From: Lingula anatina
Lineage: Eukaryota; Brachiopoda; Lingulata; Lingulida; Lingulidae
Length of the DNA stretch: 64,000 nt
NCBI RefSeq assembly: GCF_001039355.2
Contig: NW_019775424.1
Location: forward strand, 221,581 to 285,580
Direction: 5' to 3'
Within the stretch, counting starts at the first letter, position 1; every line of letters starts with the position of its first letter. The position numbers were made by a program, and so were the translations under genes. The notes under the pieces are model-generated. The model searched no databases and was not told where the DNA came from. It saw nothing but the letters and a program-made list of their open reading frames with translations. Shown here one piece after another: positions 38,628-51,232 of this stretch.

Positions 38628-39859
38628 TATTGAAAAAGGGAACTTGAATGCCAGAACCAGCAATATTAGATAAAAATTTGATTTGTTTTCTTATTTATTT
38701 ATTTTTTTTTTTTGCGTATTGTGCGAAATAAGCTATATATTCAAGAAGTTAGAAAAACCATTGTGGTTGGATGTGATGATTGTGTTAGGCAGTGTGACAT
38801 GAACAACTAACACAATTTCAGGAGGATTGTGAGACTTCTCTTGTATCATTTATGGTATAACTAAGAAATTTATGCAACTTAAACAAAACTTCCTTAGTTT
38901 TATTCACAGTGATTTTTTTTTTATTATCATATCTGTCTTTTATTTGGATGTGAAAGAATTATTTGAAAGGCTTTTTTTATTACTAGTTAGCTCTCCATTT
39001 CCTGAATGTGTATAGCCTTCCTGTGTGGTTTGTCTTTATTGATGTTAGTGAACTAAATGGAGTGGTGGGTGTTTTTATTTCTATTTCATCGGGAAAGCAG
39101 TAATTGAATTTTGCGTAATGGGTTTTTTATTGGATTTAATTGATGGGTTATTGTACTGTTGTCTTTTTATGTTGTAAAAATTGTTGGTATAATTGAATGG
39201 TGGATTATTTGATGTGTTCTCATTGCTATTTTTATAAAGAATGAATTCTCTAGATGTGTTTTTTTAATTTTTTCTCTCTTAACCTTTACGAAAAAGTATC
39301 AATTATTCACTGGTGAAAGATGTTTTTATTGTGATGTGCCACTGTACCAATTCTGTCATTTTTTTCAATGCTTTACAAGGTCTTCTGCATATGAGAGTAG
39401 CAAAACCAGCACTTTTCTGACTATTGACTTTTTATGCACATTTAAAGCAAGCTGTAATGCATGAGTCAAATAATAAATATGTGAAGTAATAAATAAACAA
39501 ATGAGCAAATAAACCAAAAGATGCAGCCAAAAAATTGGTTCTATACAAAACTTGATTGAAATGATTGATGGTAAAGGATCTTTCATCTTGCAGATAGATA
39601 TTGATAACAAGTATAAATAGGCACTTCAGTTTAAAGACAGTGGCATTCAGTATGTGTGTTTATTTGGAGGTCAGAGGCGGGTGCAGATATCTTTGAATTA
39701 TAAAAATGTTACTAGGAATCTATTTGGTTTACAGAATTTGTGTGTTTCGTGAAAGAAATTGGTGAATTTGTTATAGCCAAGAGTACAACAAATCTTTTCA
39801 TATATATATATATATTTGAAAAAACATTTTAGTCAAAATTTGGCAGAAGTCAATTCCAT

Positions 39860-40083
39860 CATATTATCAAAGAGCTCTGTAAGGAGTAGTAGATCCTTTT
39901 TTGTGCCAATTTCCAGCAACTGCGTCAGTTTGATAAGCAGGCAATCAATTGTCTGAAAAACATTCATTTGATGCCCACATGCTATCAAATAGCTCAGTAA
40001 GGGGTGAGATCTGATGAGTTGTCTGATGTCTGCTATCAAAGAGCTCCGTAAGGGGTGAGATCTGATCAGTTGTCTGATGTCTG
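39860..40083. repeat. short tandem repeat array, 51-bp period
   Basis: CTATCAAAGAGCTCCGTAAG plus GGGTGAGATCTGAT and GTTGTCTGATGTCTG occur in two near-identical adjacent units, and a third diverged unit starts at 39865. The minus-strand ORF with SHPLRSSLIADIRQLIR-type repeats is a consequence. Confidence 0.75.
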
Positions 40084-40878
40084 TGTTGTTGGGATGTCCG
40101 TAATAATTATTGATCTCATCACCATTGTTCTGCACTGTGAGACTGGCAGTTTGATTGCTCTAATCAAATATTGATTTGGGATATTTATATTGAGCAGAAG
40201 AAGGAGGAAACACGGGATGTTCTGATGAAATTTTTAGATAATTTTTGCATTGCTGGGATACAAGTTCAGCGCTTACTGTTAATGGTTTGTTAACCTTATA
40301 ACCATAGGATAAGTCTACCATTTATGAGACCGCAGAGCTGTCATTAAAAATGTCCCCCAGTGTTTTATTTATTTGTTGTTTGTTTGTTTGTTTGTTTTTT
40401 TACATCAATTGTTTTGTGCTTAAAAAGGGAGAAATAAGACGTTCTCCCACAAACCACCCTCTTGCCCAGCCGCCCTACCCTAGGTTCTAGATTCCGGTAT
40501 TGCCAGCTTGATCTTGATTTCATATATAACCCATATCAACAATACCGGCTCTAGTGACCAGCGGCCATGTTACACTTCCATCAATCAAATAGAAATGCTC
40601 CGCAGTGAATCTGCAGTTGAATGTCATCAGACCAAAATGAAATGTAAAACAGATTTAATTCTGCTTTATTTAATTTTATTTGCTGTATTAAAGATGTAAA
40701 GTGAAAAAATAAATAATTTTCTTTGAACAGAAAAGATATATCCAATGTTTTTGTATTTTTTGCTTATCAAAGAACATTTAGTCCTGAGATGTACATGTGC
40801 GCAATACACGTGCTTGCCGTGTGCCAAATTTGACAACTACACTGTATGCCCGATACCACTATAAGGGCCGGCTGCGCA

Positions 40879-41007
40879 ATGGCTACACCAAAATCAGTTT
40901 TTAAAGCAGAATGTTGCTTCTATTGTGGCACTGACCTTCGACTGCAAGATATTTTCAATTCAAACTTCGTCAGGCACTTTGCTTCTTGTCTCGTCTGCAC
41001 GAGATAA
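40879..41007 (+). CDS. small ORF with a C2HC zinc-finger-like pattern
   Basis: An ATG with a good context (GCGCAATGG) opens 42 codons ending TAA. The peptide starts MATPKSVFKAE and has C-x2-C (CFYC), 16 residues later an H, then x3-C and CLVC, so it could bind one zinc ion. The surrounding 450 bp are unusually rich in G+C and CpG for this window. Such short zinc-finger starts occur at the N-terminus of some transposon and gene-regulatory proteins; I do not recognise the family. It may be a 5' exon or a broken element, because a hairpin and a duplicated GACTTCCAAATATGGA follow. Confidence 0.4.
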   Translation: MATPKSVFKAECCFYCGTDLRLQDIFNSNFVRHFASCLVCTR

Positions 41008-41176
41008 CTTCAGCGCGAGGCGGGAAAGGCATCTCCAGGTGGTGAAACCTGTGACGTACGAGACTTATGACTTCCAAATATGGATCCAGGGGGATGCAGC
41101 TGTGACGTGTGACTTCCAAATATGGAAGCGCCCCAGGCAAAATTTTGAAGAAGAACACCCTCAGATTGTCGCTGTA

Positions 41177-41248
41177 TGTCAGAGCTAGTAAAAGCAACTC
41201 CATCACAAGGTATATATTTAACAAGCTAGCTTTTACGTTGCTCTGACA
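41177..41248. repeat. imperfect inverted repeat (hairpin)
   Basis: TGTCAGAGC with GTAAAAGC at the left is matched by GCTTTTAC with GCTCTGACA at the right across a short AT loop. It could be the end of a small inverted-repeat element covering the G+C-rich stretch upstream. Confidence 0.55.
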
Positions 41249-41578
41249 CTCAGGGTAAGCCGCCCCCACCCCATTTTAAAATCCCCATAATTTTCTTCAT
41301 TAAGAATACTTGTTTTAGTCTTTTTTTTCAGTAGAGAGATTGTCAGGTTGTTATTCATTGTATAAAATCTCATATGATGATAAAGCTAAAATGCTTGTTT
41401 ATCACGACTGCCTGTCATAAGGGATATGTGAAAGTACCAAAGCTGTAGTTTGTCGGCTGTTGATAGCTGACTCAAGGGAGCTGTTACATATGAGCCCAAT
41501 TCTTAGAATTTGCTTTTAAGCAAATCGGGGTTTTATTTTCCACTGACAAACAGCTTTACTTAGATTTGAAATAACTCT

Positions 41579-41624
41579 TTCTCTCTCTCTCTCCCTTTCC
41601 TCCCTCTCTCTCTCTCTCTCTCTC
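41579..41624. repeat. (CT)n microsatellite
   Basis: Two CT tracts interrupted by CCCTTTCCTCC. Confidence 0.88.
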
Positions 41625-44600
41625 ATAAGGAAAATGAAAAATTAGTCTTAACTTTCCTTGATAAGGATTAGAATTTCCCTGTTTGCAGTCTAGGAGATAT
41701 TCTAAATATGGAAAATGAAATTTATTACAGCATTTTATCTCTCTCTTGGCATTTTGCTTTTAGGCTGCTTTTTGCAGAGCATTAATCATATCCTGTCTTC
41801 TTTATAAGAAAATTGGGAGGAAGAGTAGAAAGCTGATTGTGAGATTGATAATAAAATTACAGAACCTAATAGCCAGCATATAGCTAAAATAAGTCAATGA
41901 ATGTTGGAATTATAATCATTGCTTTTTTTGCAGGAAAAAAATTGTATAAAAATGATAAATAATAAAATAAGTAAGTAAGGTAAAACAAAAAATTAAGGGT
42001 ACCGAGTGTACTGAAAGTAATAAAAGAACCTTTTTAAATTGCGTTAAGCATTGTGCATTTCACAGCTCAGTGAAGGTTATGTATATGAAAAATGCAACCA
42101 GTATCCTCCATTCATAATATCATTGGTGAGAGGTGTTATCAGTTGTTCATTACAAGGCCCATAAACATGGCTTCATAAGCTTTACCTAGACAAGAGCGAG
42201 ATTGATTCCTTGATGGTTAAGATAATGTATAATATCCTGAAATTCGATATCCTTTACCAGAGCCCAAGAGAATAAAAAAAAAACCCAGAATAGTCATTTT
42301 AATTGATATGATCACTCAAGATGATAAAAATATTGCAAAGTGCTCTCATTTCCTTAATGCTTTAGACTTAGTCTATATGTTGAGACAAGGATTACCTTGG
42401 ACCGGAAATGGGCCCAACTTGCCTCAACAGACAGCCATTTTGACTACTCTGGTATTACAATGTCTGAAGTGCAGTGGGAGGTCTTATTACAGTGTACAGG
42501 ATTACAGAGAGACATGATTGACCTCAGAAATATTAATATGTGGACCTCATAAATATCCAGTTGAATAATTCAGCATATTAAAACTGATTCGCACAACTAA
42601 AATTGTGATAGTTTTTTTTCTGAGAGCTTTTGACTACTACCCATTTCCTCAATCAGTAGGATATGCATTACCTTGATGACTCTACTGGTATTTGAATAGA
42701 GAGTTTGAGATCTATATTCGCTCCACAGTGGCCCTTGTCTAAACATGCCATTTTAACATCTTTTAGATTGCACTACTCCATGTACTACTGGTCTCTGATT
42801 TCATCAGAAAAATGACCAGTCTACCACCCTGTGATCTGATATATTTATATGGTAGATTGGATTTGTATTCTTTTTCAATTCCTTTAGTCTGGCATATGGA
42901 TCCATCCCACAGGGCCTACATGTGGATTATGAATAAGGAAAAATTTGATTTTTCTGCTAAACTACATCCCGTTTCCTTTTATCAGCCAGCAAAGATCGAA
43001 AAGTGGCTTTGCGATAAAACCAATAAAAATGGTAGGATGTTCCAGTAATGGTAATAGAAAGCATCCTAGGGAGTTCTTGCTTACTGCAGAGTTTTTTTCT
43101 GACCTCTGTGTTGGCGATAAGCTAAGTAGCCATTGATTGGGCAGTGGTATTTCATAGGAATTGAAAGAATCGAATCAGTTAGCAAATGTCAGATCTGAGG
43201 CAAATGTGGTTGACTGTTTGATAAGTGATAGCAACAAGGCCTGGCCAAACAAGAGAAATTGTGATAGAATGGAGGGTTTATTTTAAAATCTGGATTACTG
43301 TTTCACTCTGATATGACCAAGTTTAAAGATGATTAAGCATCTCTAAGTTAAAGTTTGAACTTTTTTAAGGGGTGAAGGACAGAATTTACACCTGGGATTT
43401 ACACCTTTTACACCCTGGCAGACATGGAGCTTGGTCAGCAACAGTGACCATATATTCTGCATGTTTGTTTGTAAAACAATGATGAAGTACGAAATATTAA
43501 AGCAGAAGAACACCCCTAGCAACGAGAGAAAATTACGAAAGATTTATGTTTGAGTGAACAAGTGATGATGTATCCCTTGATTAACTATTTGTCATTGATG
43601 GTTTTGTAAATTTTTCTCATCAGTCAGAGTCAAGCTTGGTGTCTTAATGTCTGGAAGACTGCCTTTTATACTAGATTCTTTCTTTAAGCAAGCACAGTAG
43701 GTGGGACTAATTGTGCCTAGAAAATAAGAAATTCTTCGATAAAGGGCTTTAAAGGCTGAATGATTTTATTTTGTAGTACACATGTGCTGTACAATAAGAA
43801 AAAATTAAGGTTTTCAAGGTGGATGAAGAATATTGTACATTGCTTTAGCTTAGCTTTGTTTCAGTTTGCTAAAAAAGATATGGCAGGAGGACTGATCAAT
43901 GAAAAACAAAGATTCTGGTGATTTCGCACGGAAAGTTATTGACAGGTGACAGTTTTGTCAACAAAAAGCACAATTGAAGCCTATATGAATACATTAAGCC
44001 TACAACTGACTTAAAGTGTTACATCAAGGGGCAACTGAGATGTCAGTGAAGGCGTTTTGTTGAATTGGATTTTGTGAGAAAAACCACAGGTATACTGGGT
44101 AACAGGAGATCCTGAAAACCTTCATGACTAAAGTTTGTTAAGCAGTTTGTGCAGAGAGAAGAGAAAAAAAGGAGATTTTGGATTAAGGAAAAAGAAAAAA
44201 GAACTGAAAGATATAAATTAAGGCATTAATGATATTGCTTAGGGCAATGTTATATAAGCTCTATGACATAGTTGGGATATTTATGATTAATAACCTTAGA
44301 AGAGGATAAAACAAACATAAGAAGGTCACAGGGTCTAAGCAAAGATCTGACAAACATACTGGATGTCCAACTTGCAGATACATAGAAGGAACAAAGACCT
44401 TGAGCTCACATATTTCATGTTTGAGTTTTATTCTTGGTTGACAATGATAAGAAACAATCACTGCTATATTTGTCAACAAACTGTTTGTCAGCATTAATAA
44501 CTGGAGAAAAAATGTGACATAAACATTTGCACTGGACATATTTGACCAAGAATAGACATACAAAGTGCTGATATATGTGCACACGCTAAGCAGCCTCAGC

Positions 44601-45631
44601 GGAGATTGACATTAGATTTGACTAATCTGTAAATCAGATAGTTAAAGTATGCCATTCTAGACATATTAAGACTTTATCAGTTAGCAATTTGGCCATTGGT
44701 GTGGTTGTAACAGAGCAGCAGAGATATTGAGCTTCATTTTCTCTTCCTGAACTTCATTAAGACGGATATAGACAAAAACATGGACAGAAGCTCTGCCTTC
44801 AGCAGAAAATGTTAAGAGAAGAGAGATATTTTTAGAACTAGTATTTAAATGGAATTTTAAAGCTGGCATTGATGTTCGTCTAAGGAACTATAATGAGTTT
44901 ATACAGATAAAAGATAAGAAGATTTAAAGAGTTTGCGGATGGTTCTTGTTACAGTGTTCTAGGGATAGGATGAAGAAGAAGGTATATTTTGGAAACAGAT
45001 GAAGAATTTTCATCTTCTGCACTAATTTTTAACATTTTTTACAATTTAAATCCATAATTTGATTGTTGTACTTTTTTCTCAGCAGCTGTGTGGTTGCATA
45101 TTGATAATTTTTTTCAGCTGTCTGTGTATTGACTTAAACATTCACCCATTGCTTATCAAGTACCTTATCTTAGAGAAAAACTGCACAGAAATGTATACTT
45201 CAGGTTTAATGGAGAAAGGGATATGCAATGCTGTGGATATTGAGAAACAGTGTAGATAAGACAAAATCAAATATTCAGCCATTTTCCTCAGTCCAGGCAG
45301 GCAGTTATTTGTGAAACTCTGCCAAAAAGCACGGCGCAACAACTGGCTTGAAAGAATTGAGAGAAAACATATCATATCCATCATAGTTCTTTTTTGCTTC
45401 TGTGCACATATCTCCAGAGATTCTGGAAACGGCTGTCTGTCGGATAGCAAAATAGTTTGCTGTAGGTACAACAGTTGTTTAGAACGAAGAGAGCATTAAG
45501 TACAGGAAGAAACAGTTGATCCGTGGCTGAGGAGGATCGACAAATGATATTATTAATTCAGTACCACTATTGCAATCGTTCCATCTGAGAGATAATTGCT
45601 ACACCAGATCTTCATGCAACTGTCAAACAGT

Positions 45632-45696
45632 ATGGATGGGAAAAGAAGGCAATCTGAGCCTTCAGTGGTCTATTCTAGTCTTACTCCAAGAAAAAG
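45632..45696 (+). CDS. candidate alternative first exon D with RRxS motif
   Basis: The ATG at 45632 opens 21 codons beginning MDGKRRQSEPSVVYSSL, then AG and a consensus GTGAGT donor, giving phase 2. KRRQS fits the basophilic kinase consensus R-R-x-S, and VVYSSL is a Y-x-x-L motif; both are pattern matches only. The end RKR is basic, like exons A and B. It could join the exon at 58114, or the phase-compatible membrane-segment exon at 50997. Length equals exon C. The 5' flank has no competing in-frame start. Confidence 0.5.
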
Positions 45697-46611
45697 GTGA
45701 GTTTTTTAAAAACCGATGTATGCATGGCCAAAATGATGCTTGAATAATTTGCAGGAAGGGTGGAATGAAAGGTTATTCATCAAAATCACTCTAAATACAT
45801 TGAGTTTAACTTTGATGTGTGTGGAAATATTGAGGACTTCTGTTAATACCAGCAAATCTTTACAGCTCTCTTTTTGATAAAAACTTAAAATGATTAACAG
45901 AACGCTCTACTATACTTACTATATGTAGGTGTAAATTGTTTCCCAAATACTGTTAAGGAAGAGGTTATTGTTACTCGGGTTTTGTCCATGTACACGTAAT
46001 AATTGTGACAGTTATGAAACACCCTGGCAAACTGCCATTGTTTTATTTATCTGTTTGGTTTCTGAGACCATGTTCATCTTGCAGTAAAACTTTTGAATGA
46101 GAAATAATAAACTTCATCATTTGTGAATACAATTTATGAATGAAACTTTCTCTTTATTTCCTTTTGTTCAAGTTTTACATGAAATATAAGGATGGAGGAA
46201 TCATTCTTACTTCAAAGGCAGGAAACTTACTAGAGGAAATTTCAGATATTATTTTCATCGCAATTCCAATTTTGAATGAAATGATTGTTGATGGCTGTGT
46301 AATGGGACAATCAAGCAGGAATGATCATTCACAGAATAAAGGATGAAGCCTTATTTTCCATGTAAAGCAAATTATGACACATGGTTCAAGACCAATTTTT
46401 AGTTCTTAATGTCACGTTTTCTGTTTCATTACTTTCTTGTCATGCACTTCTGACGCTCTTGTCAACCACTAATAAGGCTACTTAAGATTGGTAATTTTTG
46501 TTTATCAGTCTTAGAGATCACATGTAGAGCACGCAGAACTCTCAGCATTTTATTGTCAAAAAGTGATATTTGATCAGTGAATTCACTGTAGAAGAATAAG
46601 AATTGGTGGAA

Positions 46612-46668
46612 TGCACTTTGGAAGAATGCGGTTATCCTGAATTCACATAGGAAGAATTAGTGGCAGTA
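46612..46668. repeat. short dispersed repeat shared with 57097-57148
   Basis: GGTTATCCTGAATTCACATA then GGAAGAATTAGTG matches CAGTTATCCTGATTTCACTT then AGGAAGAATTAGTG at about 57110-57142. The acceptor-like CACTTAG just upstream of exon E therefore lies in repeated DNA. Confidence 0.65.
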
Positions 46669-48167
46669 TGTGAAGCATATAACAATTGTGGAGAGAGATG
46701 TTACGTAAAATCTGACTGTTACCTGTACGTATGGTTTGTTGGGTTTCATATTTAGAAGGTGCATGTATAATTGCTATATAATAGTTATATGTACAACTTA
46801 TCAGTTGGTTTGAAGACAAAAAAAAAGTTGATTCCATTAATTTTTGATGGAGTTCGGGGTTCTAGGTAAATGTAGTTAACTCGTGTGATTTGAATCATGG
46901 AGAGAAAAACAAAACATGGTTTGTACATTTTCACATTTCAAAATGACAAGAGCTTTAGAGCATGGTTTATGGTTTAAGACTGTGCTATTGATTCTTGTCA
47001 TGTCTGAGAAGGCACTCAGGTTCTTCACTGATTACAGTCAAATTTGGACCACTTAATGTAATTAATCTACTTCTAAAATAACCTGCAATTAACTGGATAA
47101 CAATCAAATTTTTAGTCTGTACCATCCTTTCCTTCGAATTTGTTTTTTACATAATGCCTCAGGACAGATGTGCTCTGAAATTTTGCGAACGTTAATTTGT
47201 GAATATTCCATTAGCCTGTTGGAATCGTTTGAGGAAGCAGTTTTCTGGGCGCCAATGTGAGTTTTGCCTGCCAAGAATATGTTGACAGGGGGTATTGATT
47301 GCAATCGTGTGCATTGATTTTTTTAATGGTTGGTAATGGCACACTTAGCCATGCACATGTTACATTGCTTTGAAGAGATAGAGAGAAAAAGGGAGAGGAT
47401 GAACGTGAGACGGGAGAGGGAAATCATTTAGGGGGAAGATGGCAATAGATAATCGAGTCTGACAGCTAAATAATTTCTCTTTTAGAGTTGACATTTCCTT
47501 ATGTAAATCACCATTTTCAATCAAAACACATTGAGTATCGCCATTATTTTCCATTTGCTATCCATATGCGAACAATATAAAAATGATAGAACTAGGATAG
47601 ATGAAAAAATAACAGAAGGATGAGTTATTTTCGATTCATAGCTGTCTTAGTCGTGTAACTGCTCATTTTATATTCAGATATTATGGGATATTTGACAATT
47701 TGAAGAACATGTTGTTGGTATTGATTAACAAAAGTTGCCATTTGAGCTGCATTCAGACTGGATCATTGTGAGGAGCACATGTAACAAAACTCTGTTGATT
47801 TACTGGTAGCACTTCAGTCACTGAAATAATTAATGCAGCTGTTCAGACAAAACAGCTTGGTTAAGTTAAAATTGCATCTTAAGACAATAAAGTGCTTAGA
47901 AATGTTTTTTCCTTTGATTGTATTGAGTGACAAGTTGCTATAAATTTAGCATTAAATATTTAGTGAAAAATTATATTATATACTTGACAGCTGATTGCTG
48001 GCTTGCTTGATCTAAGCAGGCTTAATTGATATAATGCAAGCAACGTATCCTTTGTCATGAATAGAATATTTTGAAGCAGATCTGTTGCAGAGAGAGAAGT
48101 TTTTTCACATTTTAAACAGTTTGTATATTGGTTGTAGTCTCTTGTAAAAATTACACATGAAGCAAAT

Positions 48168-48370
48168 GTGTATTGTCAGCAATTTCAAAGGTGTGTGGGG
48201 GTATTTATTCTGAAAAAAATGTGGACCTTTTTACTCCCTTAGTTGACCTTACTTGAAAAATGAATAGAATCTAGATCAAATTTTGTGTCAGGATTAATGG
48301 AGCTTTTTAGGTGATAAGAATGATTCTTTCTCTCTCCTCCCCCCCTCCCCCTGCAACCAGCTCCATCTTT
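48168..48370 (-). repeat. dispersed GGTCCAC family C copy (reverse)
   Basis: CAGCAATTTCAAAGGTGTGT, AAAATGTGGACCTTTTTACT and ATAGAATCTAGATCAAATTT, ending CAACCAGCTCC, are the reverse of the family order. Confidence 0.6.
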
Positions 48371-48489
48371 CCCTGTGGGCCTGTACATATAACACCAATC
48401 CTTACAATTTAATTAACAGACATGGTACTCTGTGAAGGCGTCACAAATTAAATAGGAAATGAAGGTGTGTGTTTTAACACTGTTGATTC

Positions 48490-48680
48490 CTAGGGAACGT
48501 CTGTGTTCAGGATGCGGAGAGAAGAAGATCAACAAGCTCCATATTGACACTTGGTTAGAGCTCATTACAAGGTCCTAGATGTGATCAATAATTTGCCCGA
48601 CTCGGGTGTCGGATTACGATGGGCGAGAACTGTGAAGTCGCGCTTACACTGGAGATAGCTCGGCTCTTCTCTGTAAAATC
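48490..48680 (+). other. G+C-rich patch with exon-like reading frames
   Basis: After TTGATTCCTAG the sequence is open for 84 nt in one frame (ERLCSGCGEKKINKL...) and also partly open in another (DAERRRSTSSIL). The first frame has a C-x2-C pair and enters in phase 2, but the only following donor is a weak GTCCTA just before a stop. The patch stands out against AT-rich flanks. It could be a rare exon, a conserved non-coding element or a repeat remnant; I cannot decide. Confidence 0.25.
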
Positions 48681-50653
48681 ATTAAAAGTTGCTAAATGGA
48701 AGAAGAAGAAGAAATTTTTTTGCTCCATTCAATAATTGGTTGGTGTTGGTGGTGAAAGCAGGAGGCCCCCTGATCGAGTGGCATGATAAATTGATAAAAT
48801 ACTGAGATAGGTACTTGAGCGAGGTTAGCAATTATTGAAGGGTAAATAAAGATGTTTCTCAGTTGGTTCTTTGCTGAGAGAACCACAGGAATATATCTCT
48901 TGCCTGTGGTGTGAACTGATGGTCAAACGAGAAGGGTGCACCAAGTAGGGTCAACCTATCTTCAGTGAAAATGTCACTTAAGATGTGTACACTGATCTAC
49001 ACTTTGTGATGACGTAAAATTGAAAAGGAAAAAAAATGAATAGATATGTTCATAATGATTAAAACCATAGTACTGTTAATATATTTGGATATATGAAAGA
49101 TGATCTTTAAAAACATTATTTTAAACATATTAGGTCACCACTGTTAAATTTATGAACCTTGGGTTGTTTGGTACACATTTTTTAGTTAATTATTAACTTA
49201 TGCAGGCTGCATATGATACCTATGTTTTGATGTGGCGTTTGGTGAATAATTAATCACATATCTCCAACTTCTGTGATTGGCAAAGTCTGTCGTCTTTTGA
49301 TGTCTGTTTTAAGCCTTGCTGTATTGCGTTCAATTTTGAAAGAATTACGATGATGATTAGTTAGAATAGAAAGTCAGATTTCAGGACATTTCAGTAACAA
49401 GATAAGGAAAGAGAGAGAGGGGGAGCAAGGGAGGGAGAATAAGGGAGAGAAAAAGGTAGTGTTGGGGGCAAGTCAACATTTCTCTAAACCATGGACTAGC
49501 ATATTATAGATATAAATCATTGCTTAAAACAAAACTTTGCTATGTAAATGTGTTTGCCTAATCCATACAAGAATTACATAATCCAGCTTTCAAACACAAA
49601 TAGCTTTTAACTAATCAAAATGCTAGCCAGTTTTTCCCAACTTACTTGCATAGTCCTATCCTTTCAGACTATATGGTCTAACTAAGTCAAAACTCCCAGA
49701 TTTGAGCCCTTTTCCCTTCACTTTGTTTTGAGATCCGAGGGCTGCGAAATATTATCTTGTATGTTTCTCACTCATTTTTAGCCAATGAGAGAAGCTCAGA
49801 AAATTTCAAGAACATTAACGTCTAAGGCTAAGGCGCTTTGTGTAAATATTATCGCAGGTGAATGCCATCGTTGGCAATATAGGCTGTAAGTTTACTTGGA
49901 AACTAGCTACGACTAGAAGATTATCTTAGTGCTGGACTGAGGTGATAAAAGCAAAGTTTCTGCATACAGTTATCAAAATGCAGGCATCATGTTGGGAAGC
50001 TAAGAGGATAGTCGGGATTTTATTAGGGCAGTTCAAATGTTAGAAGTGAACGTGGGTGGGTATATTACTGCAAGAGAGTGTGTGATTAACTTTTTTGTAT
50101 TACTGTTGATTTTGCTTTTAACAGATTAATATACTATACTGTTTTTCAATTACTGATATGAACATTGAATTAGGGTTAGTGGTGGCAGTTGGTGGTGGGG
50201 GGGGGGGTTACCATGCTTTATATGTGTTAAAAAGAACCATAAATAATATATGACCAATTTTAAGCACTTGTCAACAGATTACTTGGAAGCTTGTAACTGG
50301 TGGACATTCTGAAATCAAACACTGTAAATGGGCAATGCATAACTTACATCTTAACAAATTCTACACATGTAACTGAAGTGCAATAATTTCTCCCAAGAGA
50401 GTCGGAATCTTTGGAGAACATGTACAATATGCCCATTGGACAAGGGAGTCCAAGTTCTGTAATTGGAAAAACAATTAACACTATTTACCCTTGGGGCCAG
50501 AGATGTGTGGTTATGCAAGGAGAAATCTGACCCAAGGGAAAAAGAAAAGATTGGTTCCCATGGGAGATATTGTATACGGAAAAGAAATATTGGAGGAGGG
50601 AGAAAGAGTGAGAGAGAGAGAGAGGAGGGTAAGAATCCGAGGGAATGTCAGCA

Positions 50654-50656
<3 letters not shown>

Positions 50657-50694
<38 letters not shown>
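50657..50694. repeat. (GT)n microsatellite
   Basis: About 19 GT units; Val-Cys ORFs are shadows. Confidence 0.92.
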
Positions 50695-50697
<3 letters not shown>

Positions 50698-50996
50698 CCC
50701 TTCACTGTCCCATAGTATGTTTTATGTACTAGTATTATTACTTAACCACCAATATGATGCAGCTTTTGATCATAAAAAAGATATTTATATGAATGTGAAT
50801 GAGGAATTGACTGATAACTTATGGTTAGATATAGTGAACATAATGCGATCACCACTCTGAGTATTATGCTTTTAATTTAGTTCTCATGAACTGCTTGTTC
50901 AGATTGCAGCACCCCTTGACCCCCCTCCCCCCNTCGACAGTTCATCATCATTTCTCTGATAGATAATTTTATACGCATTGCTTTTTTTCCTTCTAG

Positions 50997-51120
50997 GATG
51001 TACGTAGGCTGGGGAGGCGTTATAATGGGTGTTGGTTTTCTGCTTTTAGCCGTCTGTGCTGTGCTATGTGTTCACGCCCTGTGCATCATGAGAAAGAACA
51101 GGCCTACGGTGAAGGTATGA
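50997..51120 (+). CDS. terminal exon: claudin-TM4-like membrane segment and short tail
   Basis: A strong pyrimidine tract and TTCTAG precede the exon. It encodes MYVGWGGVIMGVGFLLLAV and on through one hydrophobic helix with small residues, then the basic MRKNRPTVKV and a stop. YVGW leading into a Gly-rich fourth helix is characteristic of claudins, and the final V-K-V fits a class II PDZ ligand; claudins also end in PDZ ligands that bind ZO proteins. One helix is too little to assign the family firmly. The exon accepts phase 2. AAG is followed by GTATGA: read through it gives Val-stop, and spliced to 58114 (GTGTGA) it would also give Val-stop. Tandem AATAAA signals follow, which favours a terminal exon. 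It lies inside the proposed LIM intron, same strand. Confidence 0.68.
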
Positions 51121-51144
51121 CACGCGCATTTGTGCGTGTGAAGA

Positions 51145-51155
51145 AATAAAATAAA
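51145..51155 (+). terminator. tandem AATAAA polyadenylation signals
   Basis: Two overlapping AATAAA hexamers lie 25-35 bp after the stop codon of the membrane-segment exon. This implies a very short 3' UTR. Confidence 0.6.
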
Positions 51156-51197
51156 TCTGTAGTTCAACCTTTACAAACATATATTGATTTGTGTTTC

Positions 51198-51198
51198 A

Positions 51199-51232
<34 letters not shown>
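51198..51232. repeat. (CA)n microsatellite
   Basis: Short CA tract just downstream of the terminal exon. Confidence 0.88.

Noticed and set aside
39860-40083. Regular repeats considered as a CRISPR array (also 11457 and 56700).
   Set aside because: Units are contiguous with no unique spacers, and the window is eukaryotic.
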